Shown here piece after piece: positions 27,923 to 36,416 of a stretch of DNA of 64,000 nt. Positions within the stretch are counted from its first letter, which is position 1, and each line of letters begins with the position of its first letter. The notes under the pieces are model-generated. The model was not told the DNA's origin. It did no database searches and was given only the letters and a program-made list of their open reading frames with translations. The position numbers and the translations under genes are program-made. The stretch lies in NCBI GenBank assembly GCA_963846635.1, contig CAWJXM010000023.1, forward strand, positions 95,437-159,436, in the 5' to 3' direction. The stretch is from AP-15 sp963846635 (lineage in GTDB: Bacteria; Pseudomonadota; Alphaproteobacteria; ATCC43930; CGMCC-115725).

Positions 27923-29083
27923 ATGGTCCCGATCATCACGACGCCGCGGCTCATCGCGGTCGGCGGCGGAGCGCTCACGGAATTGCCGACGATGCTCGGT
28001 CGGCTCGGCTTGGCGAAACCGCTGATCGTCACGGATCCTTATATCCGCGGCTGCGGCATGCTCGACCGGGCGACGGCGCTGCTCGACGAGGCGCGGATCG
28101 GTTGCCAGGTGTTTGCCGACACCGTTCCCGATCCGACGACCGCGGTCATCGAAGCGGGCGCGCGCATCATCAAAAGCGGCGATTTTGACAGCCTGGTCGC
28201 AATCGGCGGCGGCAGCTCGATCGACACCGCCAAAGGTATCAGTGTGCTCGCCGCGAATGGCGGCCGGATGCGCGACTACAAGGTGCCAAACGATATTCCG
28301 AAGGCGGGCCTGCCGATCATCGCGATCCCGACCACCGCCGGCACCGGGTCCGAGGTCACGCGCTTTACGGTCGTCACCGATACCGAGACCGATGAAAAAA
28401 TGCTGATTGCCGGTCTCGGGTGCTGCCCGCTTGCTGCGATCGTCGATTACGAGCTGACACTATCGATGCCCTATCGCCTGACCGCCGATACCGGTATCGA
28501 CAGTCTCACCCACGCGATCGAGGCTTATGTGAGCCGCCGCGCCAACCCGTTTACGGATGGACTTGCCCGGCAGGCGATGGGCCTGATCGCGCGCAACATC
28601 CGCACGGCCTGCGCCGAGCCGCAAAACCGGGCAGCGCGCGAGGCGATGATGCTTGGCGCGACGACCGCCGGAATGGCGTTTTCGAATGCGAGCGTCGCCC
28701 TGGTGCACGGCATGAGCCGCCCGATCGGGGCCTTTTTTCATGTCCCGCACGGTTTGTCGAATGCGATGCTGTTGCCCGAAATCACCTCGTTTTCGGCGTC
28801 AGCCGCACTCGACCGCTATGCCGATTGCGCCCGCGCGATGGGGGTGGCCGATGCGGAGGAGGGCAGCCAGGGGGCGGTCGCCCGCCTGCTCGACGAATTG
28901 CGGCGGCTCAATCGAGATCTACAGGTGCCGAGCCCGTGCGATTACGGTATCGACGCCGCGCGCTACAAGGAACTACTGCCGGTTATGGCGAGCCAAGCCT
29001 TGGCCTCGGGCTCTCCCGCCAACAACCCGCGCGTGCCGACGGTAGATGAGATCATCGAGCTGTACCGACGGGTGTACCAGTAG
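27923..29083 (+). CDS. Iron-containing alcohol dehydrogenase
   Basis: Group III dehydrogenase of 386 residues. NAD-binding GGGSSIDTAKG and IPTTAGTGSEVTRF are clear. Metal ligands lie in DSLTHAIEAY and in HGMSRPIGAFFHVPHG. A ribosome site (ggggaggc) precedes ATG 27923. The substrate could be a primary alcohol, a diol or a maleylacetate-type acid; sequence alone does not say. Confidence 0.92.
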   Translation: MVPIITTPRLIAVGGGALTELPTMLGRLGLAKPLIVTDPYIRGCGMLDRATALLDEARIGCQVFADTVPDPTTAVIEAGARIIKSGDFDSLVAIGGGSSIDTAKGISVLAANGGRMRDYKVPNDIPKAGLPIIAIPTTAGTGSEVTRFTVVTDTETDEKMLIAGLGCCPLAAIVDYELTLSMPYRLTADTGIDSLTHAIEAYVSRRANPFTDGLARQAMGLIARNIRTACAEPQNRAAREAMMLGATTAGMAFSNASVALVHGMSRPIGAFFHVPHGLSNAMLLPEITSFSASAALDRYADCARAMGVADAEEGSQGAVARLLDELRRLNRDLQVPSPCDYGIDAARYKELLPVMASQALASGSPANNPRVPTVDEIIELYRRVYQ

Positions 29084-29127
29084 CCAAGCGGAAAGCCAGC
29101 ATCCGGATCGATCGGGACGAAAGCGTT

Positions 29128-29841
29128 ATGTGGGCTGGTACGAGCGGAGGGAGGCCGAAGTTGGCCGAAATCGGGTTGTTTGAAGCGATATATTCAGCGC
29201 GCTCGTTGCGCCGCCTGAAACCCGATCCGGTTCCAGACGAGCTGATTACGCAAATCCTCGACGCTGCAATCCGCGCACCTTCAGCAGGGAACGCCCAGAA
29301 CTGGGCATTTATTGTCGTGCGCGACGCCGAACTCCGCGATCAGCTCGGGCAGATCTACCGCAAAGCCTCTGATATCGCGCAAGCGATTTATGCCGCCCGC
29401 GGCCGACCGGCGCATCTGAGTGACCAGCAATTCGCCCGCATGCTTCAGGCCGGGGCCCACCTATGGGATCATATGGGCGACGGTCCAGTCCTGCTGATCC
29501 CGTGCCAGCACCGTCCATTGCTGCCAGCACGCGACGCCCTGCCGCCCGACATCGCCGCGCATTACGACGACGAACTCGCCTATGCCGACCGCATCCGTGG
29601 CGCCAGCATCTATCCGGCGCTCCAAAATATCCTGCTCGCCTGCCGCGCGCTGGGCCTCGGTACCGTGATCACGACGAACCACATCCGCTGCGAGGGAGAA
29701 GTCAAGGCGCTGCTCGGTATTCCCGAGGACGTCGACACCTTTGCGATGATGCCGATCGGGTGGCCGTTTGACAAATTCGGGCCTCTGACCCGGCGCCCGC
29801 TCTCCGAAGTCGTACATGCCGATCGCTGGAGCGCAGGTTAA
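29128..29841 (+). CDS. Nitroreductase family flavoprotein
   Basis: FMN-dependent oxidoreductase. The FMN-binding N-terminus is SARSLRRLKPDPVP and IRAPSAGNAQNWAFIVV. The C-terminal ALGLGTVITTNH block is conserved. 237 residues from ATG 29128; the first 11 are not conserved, and a TTG at 29161 (LAEIGLFEAI) is an alternative start. It converges on the phosphatase-kinase gene, overlapping it by 4 bases at the 3' ends. Substrate unknown. Confidence 0.88.
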   Translation: MWAGTSGGRPKLAEIGLFEAIYSARSLRRLKPDPVPDELITQILDAAIRAPSAGNAQNWAFIVVRDAELRDQLGQIYRKASDIAQAIYAARGRPAHLSDQQFARMLQAGAHLWDHMGDGPVLLIPCQHRPLLPARDALPPDIAAHYDDELAYADRIRGASIYPALQNILLACRALGLGTVITTNHIRCEGEVKALLGIPEDVDTFAMMPIGWPFDKFGPLTRRPLSEVVHADRWSAG

Positions 29842-31577
29842 CGCGTCAGCAGCGATATCAGAAACGCCAGCGCCAACAGAGCGGCGATACCCTGCCAGAC
29901 TTGCACCGGGGCGCGCTCGTAAAGAGTGAGAGGTCGTTGCGGCGTGGTCGGCGAGCGTGCTGGGCCGGACTCGATCTCGAGCGCGAACTCAGTCACATCG
30001 CGAAAGCGCCTGGCGGGGTCGATCGCGATCGCACGCGCGAGCGCTGCCGACAGCCACGCCGGTAGGTCCGGCCGCAGTGCCAAAAAGTCCTTTGGGCGAT
30101 TGCGCCGCGGCGGGCTGGTGGCGTCGGCATTGCCGTATGGGAATTCGCGCGTAAACGCGCGGAACATTGTTACACCCAAGGCATAGATGTCGGTGGCTTC
30201 GTTGCCCGGATCGCCCTCGAACATTTCGGGCGCCATATAAGCGGCGGTGCCTGGGATCTCCTCCGGCGGAAAATCCTCCAACCCGGGGACACGGACCACT
30301 CCGAGATCGATCAGTTTGAGAGATCCATCGCCTTCCAGGATAATGTTGTCCGGCTTGATGTCGCGATGAATGATGCCGACGCGATGCAGCGCGGCCACCG
30401 CGCGGGCCAAGGTCACACCGACCTTCCGCCCTTCCTCCAGCCCCAGCGCCGGGCTACGGGACAACCTCGCTTCCAAAAGCTCGCCCTGATAGAGCGGCAT
30501 GACGGTATAGATGCAGGTCTGGCGGCCAGGCGGCAGTTCAATAATCCGCCCAACCCAAGGACTATGCACCCGCGCGCCGATCCAAGCTTCCCGCAGAAAC
30601 GCTGCGCGGTATGCCTCCACTGTGGCGACCTGCGGCTTGGGGAACTTCAACGCGACCGTACCGCCTTCAACTTCGTCCTCGGCCGCAAACAATCGGGTAA
30701 AGCGGCCCTCCGAGATCAGCGCCTTCAACACAAATCCGTCGATTGTTTCGCCGACAACCGGGACCGGAATTATCGGTAGGTTTAGCAGGGCAGTGCCGAT
30801 ATCGCCCGATCCGGCCGCCGGCAGCCCGACCACGTCGATAATCAGAGCGGTGCAATTATCCTTGCTGCCGGATTGAAGCGCCGCCTCAACCAATGCGCCC
30901 GCCGTATCCTCGGGAGCGGAGCGCTCGCGCAGAATGTCGGCAATGCTGTGATCGGCGAGAAACCCGTGCACGCCGTCGCTGCACAACAGGAAGCGGTCGT
31001 GCAGCGCCAGCGGTTGCACCGCGTAGTCGAGGCGCAGTTCCGGTTCTACGCCGAGCGCACGATTGAGGGTATGCGAGCGGCCGCTTCCATCCGGACGCAC
31101 ATGGTCGACCGTCAAACAAGTCAAGCGATCTCTGTTGAAGCGATAAGCTCGCGTATCCCCGACATGCAGCAGGTGGGCTGTACGGCCCCGCAATACGAGT
31201 GCGGTGAAGGTGCAGCCCATCCCCGTCAGCTCTGGGTCAAGACGACCGTGGGTATTGATCCAGCCATTCAGGGCGCTGAGGATCTTAGCGCTGGCCCGCT
31301 GCACTTCCATGGTCTCGGGCAGATCACAAAAGCCGTCGAGGAATCCGCGCACCGCGGTCTCGGCCGCTATGCGGCCGCCTTTTGCGCCACCAATGCCGTC
31401 GGCGATCGCCGCAACCACCTCCTGGCGTGGCTCGGGCAGTTCCGCGCCATAGAGTGCCGCGGCAAAATCCTCATTTTCTCGGCGCGGCCCAGTCTTCGAG
31501 GCAAAGCCGACGCGGGCCTGTACACCGACCTCAGTGCCCGTCACAGCATCGCTTCCACCCATCCCCAGTTGGTTCAA
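29838..31577 (-). CDS. Fused PP2C phosphatase / Ser-Thr protein kinase, membrane-anchored
   Basis: 579 residues with three parts. PP2C domain (about 20-255): RRENED, IADGIGGAKGG, HVGDTRAYRFN, LLCSDGVHGFL and DNCTALIID. Kinase domain (about 275-535): TVALKFPKP with the ATP Lys, IIHRDIKPDNI near 403, LIDLG in place of DFG, and AAYMAPE. One C-terminal helix (QGIAALLALAFLISLLT) anchors it. Both activities in one chain suggest self-limiting phosphorylation signalling. Such fusions occur beside nitrogen-assimilation genes in other proteobacteria; amtB-glnK lie 0.8 kb away. Confidence 0.92.
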   Translation of the reverse strand: MNQLGMGGSDAVTGTEVGVQARVGFASKTGPRRENEDFAAALYGAELPEPRQEVVAAIADGIGGAKGGRIAAETAVRGFLDGFCDLPETMEVQRASAKILSALNGWINTHGRLDPELTGMGCTFTALVLRGRTAHLLHVGDTRAYRFNRDRLTCLTVDHVRPDGSGRSHTLNRALGVEPELRLDYAVQPLALHDRFLLCSDGVHGFLADHSIADILRERSAPEDTAGALVEAALQSGSKDNCTALIIDVVGLPAAGSGDIGTALLNLPIIPVPVVGETIDGFVLKALISEGRFTRLFAAEDEVEGGTVALKFPKPQVATVEAYRAAFLREAWIGARVHSPWVGRIIELPPGRQTCIYTVMPLYQGELLEARLSRSPALGLEEGRKVGVTLARAVAALHRVGIIHRDIKPDNIILEGDGSLKLIDLGVVRVPGLEDFPPEEIPGTAAYMAPEMFEGDPGNEATDIYALGVTMFRAFTREFPYGNADATSPPRRNRPKDFLALRPDLPAWLSAALARAIAIDPARRFRDVTEFALEIESGPARSPTTPQRPLTLYERAPVQVWQGIAALLALAFLISLLTR

Positions 31578-31826
31578 ACGCGGTCTCGCTCAGACGACAT
31601 GCATGAAATCGCATTCTCCGCCTCAATCGGGTCACCCCGATTTTAAGCCTGAACAGACCCCGTTAAACAACACCCCGATGCTAATGCAGCTGCCCATCCC
31701 AGTGCCGACGCGCTTGCTCTCGCTTGATTAAATCTATTGCGCTTATCTTCATAAACGCACTCGGCATATTGTCTAAAATTTCGTCAGATAAATGCCTAAA
31801 AAATGGGCGAAGATGTGCGCGGCTGA

Positions 31827-32261
31827 TCATTCCGGTCGGCATTTGTAATGTAAGAAATATCCGCCGGTACTCGACGCGTTCCGGAAGTCAAGCTGACCAG
31901 TAGCGCGGTCAAGGTCGAAAAAGCCCTCTTTTGGATCACGCCAGCTTATCCATTTGTCGGTAATCGTCGCCGAAAATGAGCCGACGCGGCCACGATCGAG
32001 ATCGATCTCAAGCGGCCAGCTCGCTCCGCTAGTGGGGTTGGTGCAACGCAGGTGCAGTGTTTCTGCAGCGGCGGCGCGATCGTATTGGCTCAAAGCCAAT
32101 ATCAGAGCCGCCGCCGCGATCCCGCCCACGAACCAGGGTTTTGGATAGCGGCGTGCGGCATGCGGCAAAGCCTCGCAGCCTACCCGCCGAAACGGGAACA
32201 AACAGAGCTTTGGGGTGCCGAAGCTTTGACTACAGCCAGCTACGGTCTTCAAATTAGGCAT
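31827..32261 (-). CDS. Conserved exported protein of unknown function
   Basis: The mature part (ETLHLRCTNPTSGASWPLEID, then FDLDRATGQLDFRNASSTGGYF) recalls small exported alphaproteobacterial proteins with two conserved Cys (LRC near the start, YKC near the end) that may form a disulfide. A hydrophobic export signal covers WFVGGIAAAALILALS. The start at 32261 lies inside the sigma-54 site of amtB, so the real start may be further in. No function known. Confidence 0.6.
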   Translation of the reverse strand: MPNLKTVAGCSQSFGTPKLCLFPFRRVGCEALPHAARRYPKPWFVGGIAAAALILALSQYDRAAAAETLHLRCTNPTSGASWPLEIDLDRGRVGSFSATITDKWISWRDPKEGFFDLDRATGQLDFRNASSTGGYFLHYKCRPE

Positions 32262-32271
32262 GGATCTTGCC
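32256..32271 (+). promoter_or_regulatory. Candidate sigma-54 (RpoN) promoter of amtB
   Basis: AGGCATGGATCTTGCC has GG at 32257-32258 and GC at 32269-32270 with exactly 10 bases between, the -24/-12 pattern, and agrees with TGGCAC-N5-TTGC at most positions. It lies about 100 bases upstream of amtB, a gene usually under NtrC/RpoN control. No clear NtrC site was found. Confidence 0.55.
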
Positions 32272-32369
32272 TCTCAGGCTAAGCCGATCGAGGAGGGTGT
32301 GCCATCCGCCTTGGCTGGAAGGATACGGCTCGACCCTACGGTGCGATTACAACAGCAAGAGGCAGAGAG

Positions 32370-33707
32370 ATGTTACTTCCAACGCCAAAATGGCTCGACA
32401 CCGGCTCCAACGCTTGGCAAATGGCGGCCGCTACCTTTGTCGGCCTGCAAAGCGTGCCCGGGCTGGTGGTTCTCTATGGCGGCATCGTCAAACGCAAATG
32501 GGCGATCAACTCGGCATTCATGGCGATGTACGCCTTTGCCGCGGTGATGGTCGTCTGGGTGTTGTGGGCCTACAACATGTCGTTTGGCGAGCAATTGTTT
32601 CCGTTTTGGGGCAAGCCGCACCCGGCTATATCGGCCGCCTTCATGCTCCAGCAAGCGACGATCCCCGCTGCCGCATCGGGAATGCCGCCGCTGGCTTTCC
32701 CGATGGCGACAATGATGTTCTTCCAGTTCGTCTTTGCCGCAATCACCGTGATTATCCTCGCTGGCTCGTTGATCGGACGGATGAGCTTCAAGGCCTGGAT
32801 CATTTTCGTGCCGTTGTGGATGACCTTTGTCTACACGGTCGGCGCCTTTAGCATTTGGGGCGGCGGCTGGCTGGCGCAGCTTGGGGCGCTCGATTTCTCG
32901 GGTGGCTACGTGATCCATCTCGCCGCTGGCACCTCGGGCTTTGTCGCGGCAGCGGTGATCGGTCCGCGCATTCAACAGGACCGCGACCATTTCCCGCCCA
33001 ATAGTTTGCTGATGGCGTTAGTCGGGGCCGGGATCCTGTGGCTCGGTTGGAATGGCTTCAACGGCGGCGATCCCTACTTCGCCAACGCCGATGCCTCCGC
33101 GGCTATCCTCAACACGAACCTGTGCACCTGCGTTGCGCTGTTGGTCTGGACGATCATGGACTCGATGGCCTATGGCAAACCGTCGGTCGTCGGCGCAATT
33201 AACGGCATGATCGCCGGCCTCGTCGGCATCACCCCGGCGGCGGGCTACGTCAATGGCTGGGGTGCCATCATCATTGGCGTCTGCGCCGGCATCATTCCGT
33301 GGTTCGTCATGAACAAGGTTCAGACGACGGCGCTGTTCCAAAAGGTCGACGACACGTTGAGCGTGCTGTCCACCCATGGTGTTGCCGGCTTGATGGGCGG
33401 TCTGTTGACCGGCATCCTCGCCAACCCCGACATGCTCGAATACATCGGGACCGAGAAGGATGCACCGGGCGTCAGCGGCACCGGCTGGTTCTATGGGAGC
33501 TTCCACCAGTTCATGCTGCAGGTTTACGCGGCGGCATTCATTATCGTCCTCAACATCGTCGCCACCTTTGTCATCCTCAAGGTGATCTCGATATTCGTAG
33601 CCTTGCGGATGGACGAGGCCACGTTGCGCGTCGGTGACGATGCAGTCCATGGCGAGACCGCCTACAATTTCGGTGACGGCGAAGAAATGCCCGTCATCGC
33701 CGAATAA
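32370..33707 (+). CDS. amtB: Ammonium transporter AmtB
   Basis: Trimeric inner-membrane ammonium channel of 445 residues and about 11 helices. The twin pore histidines are in YVIHLAAGTSG (near 182) and STHGVAGLMGG (near 334). The C-terminal tail that contacts PII (DEATLRVGDDAVHGETAYN) is present. It precedes glnK, reversing the enterobacterial glnK-amtB order. A hairpin lies in the 124-base gap. Confidence 0.95.
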   Translation: MLLPTPKWLDTGSNAWQMAAATFVGLQSVPGLVVLYGGIVKRKWAINSAFMAMYAFAAVMVVWVLWAYNMSFGEQLFPFWGKPHPAISAAFMLQQATIPAAASGMPPLAFPMATMMFFQFVFAAITVIILAGSLIGRMSFKAWIIFVPLWMTFVYTVGAFSIWGGGWLAQLGALDFSGGYVIHLAAGTSGFVAAAVIGPRIQQDRDHFPPNSLLMALVGAGILWLGWNGFNGGDPYFANADASAAILNTNLCTCVALLVWTIMDSMAYGKPSVVGAINGMIAGLVGITPAAGYVNGWGAIIIGVCAGIIPWFVMNKVQTTALFQKVDDTLSVLSTHGVAGLMGGLLTGILANPDMLEYIGTEKDAPGVSGTGWFYGSFHQFMLQVYAAAFIIVLNIVATFVILKVISIFVALRMDEATLRVGDDAVHGETAYNFGDGEEMPVIAE

Positions 33708-33736
33708 ACAGCATCCGCTTATTGGGCGGTGGGAGG

Positions 33737-33757
33737 GGCCGGTCGCCTTGACCGGCC
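33737..33757 (+). other. Strong hairpin between amtB and glnK
   Basis: GGCCGGTC and GACCGGCC pair perfectly around a GCCTT loop, extended by two G-T wobbles. Only a short TTACT follows, so it is a poor intrinsic terminator. It could act as a partial terminator or an mRNA-stabilising element that adjusts the amtB:glnK ratio. Confidence 0.5.
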
Positions 33758-33831
33758 TTACTCGGTCGAGGCGGCTCAGTGGAAGGCGCCGCAGCGTCGC
33801 CTCGCGCAAAGCAACGCGAGATGGTGATGTC

Positions 33832-34170
33832 ATGAAAAAGATCGAAGCGATCATCAAGCCGTTCAAGCTCGACGAGGTCAAAGACGCCTTGCACGAGGTC
33901 GGCGTCACCGGCATGACCGTCAGCGAGGTCAAGGGCTTCGGACGCCAGAGAGGTCATACCGAAGTCTATCGTGGGGCGGAGTACGTTATTGATTTCCTTC
34001 CTAAGATCAAAGTCGAGGTGGTGCTTGACGATCGCCTCGTCGAACGCGCCGTACAGGCGATCCAGGATGCTGCGCGCACCGATAAGATCGGCGATGGCAA
34101 GATCTTTGTGCTGCCGGTCGAACACGCAATCCGCATCCGCACCGGCGAGACCGGGCCGGACGCGGTCTGA
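33832..34170 (+). CDS. glnK: PII nitrogen regulatory protein (GlnK/GlnB)
   Basis: 112-residue PII protein that senses ATP/ADP and 2-oxoglutarate. Chosen start ATG 33832 gives MKKIEAIIKPFKLDEVKDAL. The T-loop has Y46 and the uridylylation site Y51 (EVYRGAEYVIDF). The C-terminal signature KIGDGKIFVLPVEHAIRIRTGE is intact. Placement after amtB favours the GlnK name, meaning it gates AmtB, though GlnB cannot be excluded by sequence. Confidence 0.93.
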   Translation: MKKIEAIIKPFKLDEVKDALHEVGVTGMTVSEVKGFGRQRGHTEVYRGAEYVIDFLPKIKVEVVLDDRLVERAVQAIQDAARTDKIGDGKIFVLPVEHAIRIRTGETGPDAV

Positions 34171-34479
34171 TACTGGCCGCACTTGGCAAGACGCTAAGAT
34201 TGCGGTGGCTGGTTGGTTTTCCGGCGGCTGGGTTAGACGTTGGACGGCTGCCAATTGGGCTTTGTCGTCGCGCGCGGCCGATAGCGCGGGGTAGCGATCA
34301 CGCTGGTTATCAACTCGGCCCAACTCTATAAGCTAGAGACACCCGAAGATGTGATCAAAACGATCAAGAACGAAAAGATTTCTGATGGTCGATCTTCGGT
34401 TCACCGACCTTCCAGGGCTGTAGGCGCCCGATCAAAATGTCACTCCTCTGCCAATTACAGATGACACTTCCCGGGGGGT
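34171..34479. other. Spacer between glnK and an IS relic
   Basis: About 300 bases with no recognisable gene. Its right end (around 34437-34470, tgtcactcctctgcc and downstream) probably belongs to the terminus of the following ISNCY-type relic. Confidence 0.4.
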
Positions 34480-34771
34480 GTCGGGGATGACGGTTCGGCT
34501 GATGAGCGATGGGGAGTTGCGGCGTCTCGAGGTCTTGCGGGACGTCGATCGGGGCGGTCTGCCGGTGCGTGCTGCGACGCAGCTGTTGGGGCGCAGCGAG
34601 CACCAGGGAAGCGTCAGCTTTCCGCTGCTACGCTTGGCTGATGGCGTGCGCTTCGATCGGCTGTTGCCGACCGCGCAGGGCGGTGCTGTCGCCGTCGCCA
34701 ACGCGCAGATCAAGCGGGATCGCTACCTGACGCAGCAGGTGAGCCGAGACGAGCAAGCGGTGATCGCCTAG
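34480..34771 (+). pseudogene. ISNCY-type transposase N-terminal relic
   Basis: The first 38 or so residues (MSDGELRRLEVLRDVDRGGLPVRAATQLLG) match the helix-turn-helix start of ISNCY-family transposases, which begin with ERELRRIEVL-like sequence followed by an AA..LG motif. The remainder to 34771 is out of step with the family. No catalytic core is present, so only a fragment survives. Confidence 0.5.
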
Positions 34772-34859
34772 CTTGCAGTATTCGCATAGTCTCGCCGCCA
34801 CCTTCTTATGTATCTTTAGTTAGGACTCTCCAAATCGCTGTGCATGCTCTGGCTAATCC

Positions 34860-35140
34860 GGGGGTAAAAGCCGCGCCCTTCGAGCAGCTCCTCTAGCACT
34901 GCGGCAATGTCGAGCCGTTCCCAAATCCGCCCAAACAGCAGCGGTCTGCCAATGCGCGTGCAGGCGATACAGCCGGCCACCATCTCGGACCGGATGATGG
35001 TACGATCGCAATGCCGCGCCAGAGGTGGCTAGGCGCTCGAGTTCGCCGCTCGCTACCAACACGTCCTTGCGGTCAAGCGTGCGGATGATCCGCTGGCGGA
35101 TGCGAGCGCCTTCAGCATCCATGCCGCGATTAGCATGACG
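34860..35140 (-). pseudogene. IS1634-family transposase relic
   Basis: Reading leftward, one frame gives ARIRQRIIRTLDRKDVLVASGELERL. A second frame then gives RPLLFGRIWERLDIAAVLEELLEGRGF. Both are successive parts of the IS1634 transposase N-terminus, so at least one frameshift separates them. The catalytic domain is absent. Part of a pile of IS debris between glnK and the IS1595 element. Confidence 0.55.
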
Positions 35141-35186
35141 CTTTGGTGTGGCGTTATTCGGCCTAATTTCACCGGCGCCGATTTAG

Positions 35187-35371
35187 CCCGGATTATTCAT
35201 GAGAGGTACCGCTTGGCCCGCATGTCCGCGGAGATCCTCGCCTTTTGCCGTATCACCGGCACAAACCCTGTTGGCGGCGGTTGATCCGGTTTCTGCGACC
35301 AAATCATACACGATATCAAGGGCTTGTTCCGCTCCCGCCGCTCTCTCCGGCAGCCTCATGAATAATCCGGG
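35187..35371. repeat. 185-base segment bounded by perfect 17-base inverted repeats
   Basis: CCCGGATTATTCATGAG at 35187-35203 is the exact reverse complement of the sequence at 35355-35371. The short non-coding interior suggests a MITE or the collapsed ends of a lost insertion sequence. The right arm overlaps the left terminus of the IS1595 element by a few bases. Confidence 0.6.
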
Positions 35372-36416
35372 TCCCGCTTACCATCGAGCCTCAGCCAATT
35401 TGAGGAGGTGGCAGGGCATCGGCGGAGTGGTCGCTGCGGCGATGGCGAGCCGCTCGTGGATCGTTTTCAAGACGAAGCGGCGGTTGAAGCGCCAAGCGAA
35501 GGCGCCGAGATAGCGCGGCAGATGCTTGGCGCTGACCACGCGGTGGGTGGCCAGGAGACTGTTCTTGACGTTGGCCAGCACTGTGTTCGCCCAGCGAAAG
35601 GCAGGGTGGCGCGCCGCCTTGCGATCGGAGCCGGTGATATGGCGCTCATGGACGAGACCCGGCTGTTCGGCGATGCAGCGAAACCACTGGCCGCCGTCGC
35701 TGACGACGGTTGTTCCGGCGGCGATCCGGGCGCACAAGCGTTTGGTTTCACCGGCTCGGAAGCCACGCACCACCTGCAAGCGCGCGTGTAGCGGCCGACC
35801 GTCATCGGTGGTCTCGATCGCGACGATAAAAGGGGTGTGGCCGCGGCGGCCGCGCCCGGACCCCTCGCCGGTGCGCTCGCCGCCGATGTAAGCGTCGTCG
35901 ATCTCGATCCGCGGGCCGGCGGCGCCGAGCTTGTAACGCCGGTCGCGCTCGAGCATGGCCTGCATCAGCTTGTGCTGAAGCCGCCACGCCGCGTTGGTCG
36001 AGATCCCAAGCCGTCGTCCCAACTCGATGTTGGACAGGCCCTTCTTGCCCTGGGCGAGCAGATGCATGGCGCGAAACCACACCCGCATCGGCAGCTTGGT
36101 GCCCTGCAGGATGGTCCCGGCGATCAGCGATGTCTGGTACCGGCACCGCCGGCACTGCAGCAGTTGACGGCCCTGGATCTCACAATACGCTGTCCCTGCG
36201 CACCGCGGACACCTGAAGCCCTCCGGCCAGCGCCAGGCAAACCACGCCTTGCGGCATGCCTCCTCGTCTGGATAGCGCTGTTCGAACCCATCATCCGAGA
36301 GGCCCTTCTGGTGCTGCACGCGGTTGCGAGGCATCGTTTTGATCCTGAAAATCGGCGTGTTTTCAGGATGATATTAGCCCATTGCTTGCTGAAGGTCGAT
36401 GGTAAGCAGGATCCGG
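35367..36416. mobile_element. IS1595-family insertion sequence, complete
   Basis: About 1.05 kb. The terminal inverted repeats are imperfect and about 30 bases long: left 35367-35398, right 36386-36416, sharing GCTTACCATCGA in the same inward position. The transposase fills the interior. I see no matching 8-base target duplication, so one flank may have been rearranged. Confidence 0.75.
35378..36334 (-). CDS. IS1595-family transposase
   Basis: 318 residues. An N-terminal zinc ribbon (CPRCAGTAYCEIQGRQLLQCRRC) follows a YPDEEACRKAWFAWRWPEG start. The DDE (ISXO2-like) core includes EIDDAYIGGER, VVSDGGQWF and a distal WANTVLANVKN segment. Appears intact. Carried by the element at 35367-36416. 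Confidence 0.9.
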   Translation of the reverse strand: MPRNRVQHQKGLSDDGFEQRYPDEEACRKAWFAWRWPEGFRCPRCAGTAYCEIQGRQLLQCRRCRYQTSLIAGTILQGTKLPMRVWFRAMHLLAQGKKGLSNIELGRRLGISTNAAWRLQHKLMQAMLERDRRYKLGAAGPRIEIDDAYIGGERTGEGSGRGRRGHTPFIVAIETTDDGRPLHARLQVVRGFRAGETKRLCARIAAGTTVVSDGGQWFRCIAEQPGLVHERHITGSDRKAARHPAFRWANTVLANVKNSLLATHRVVSAKHLPRYLGAFAWRFNRRFVLKTIHERLAIAAATTPPMPCHLLKLAEARW

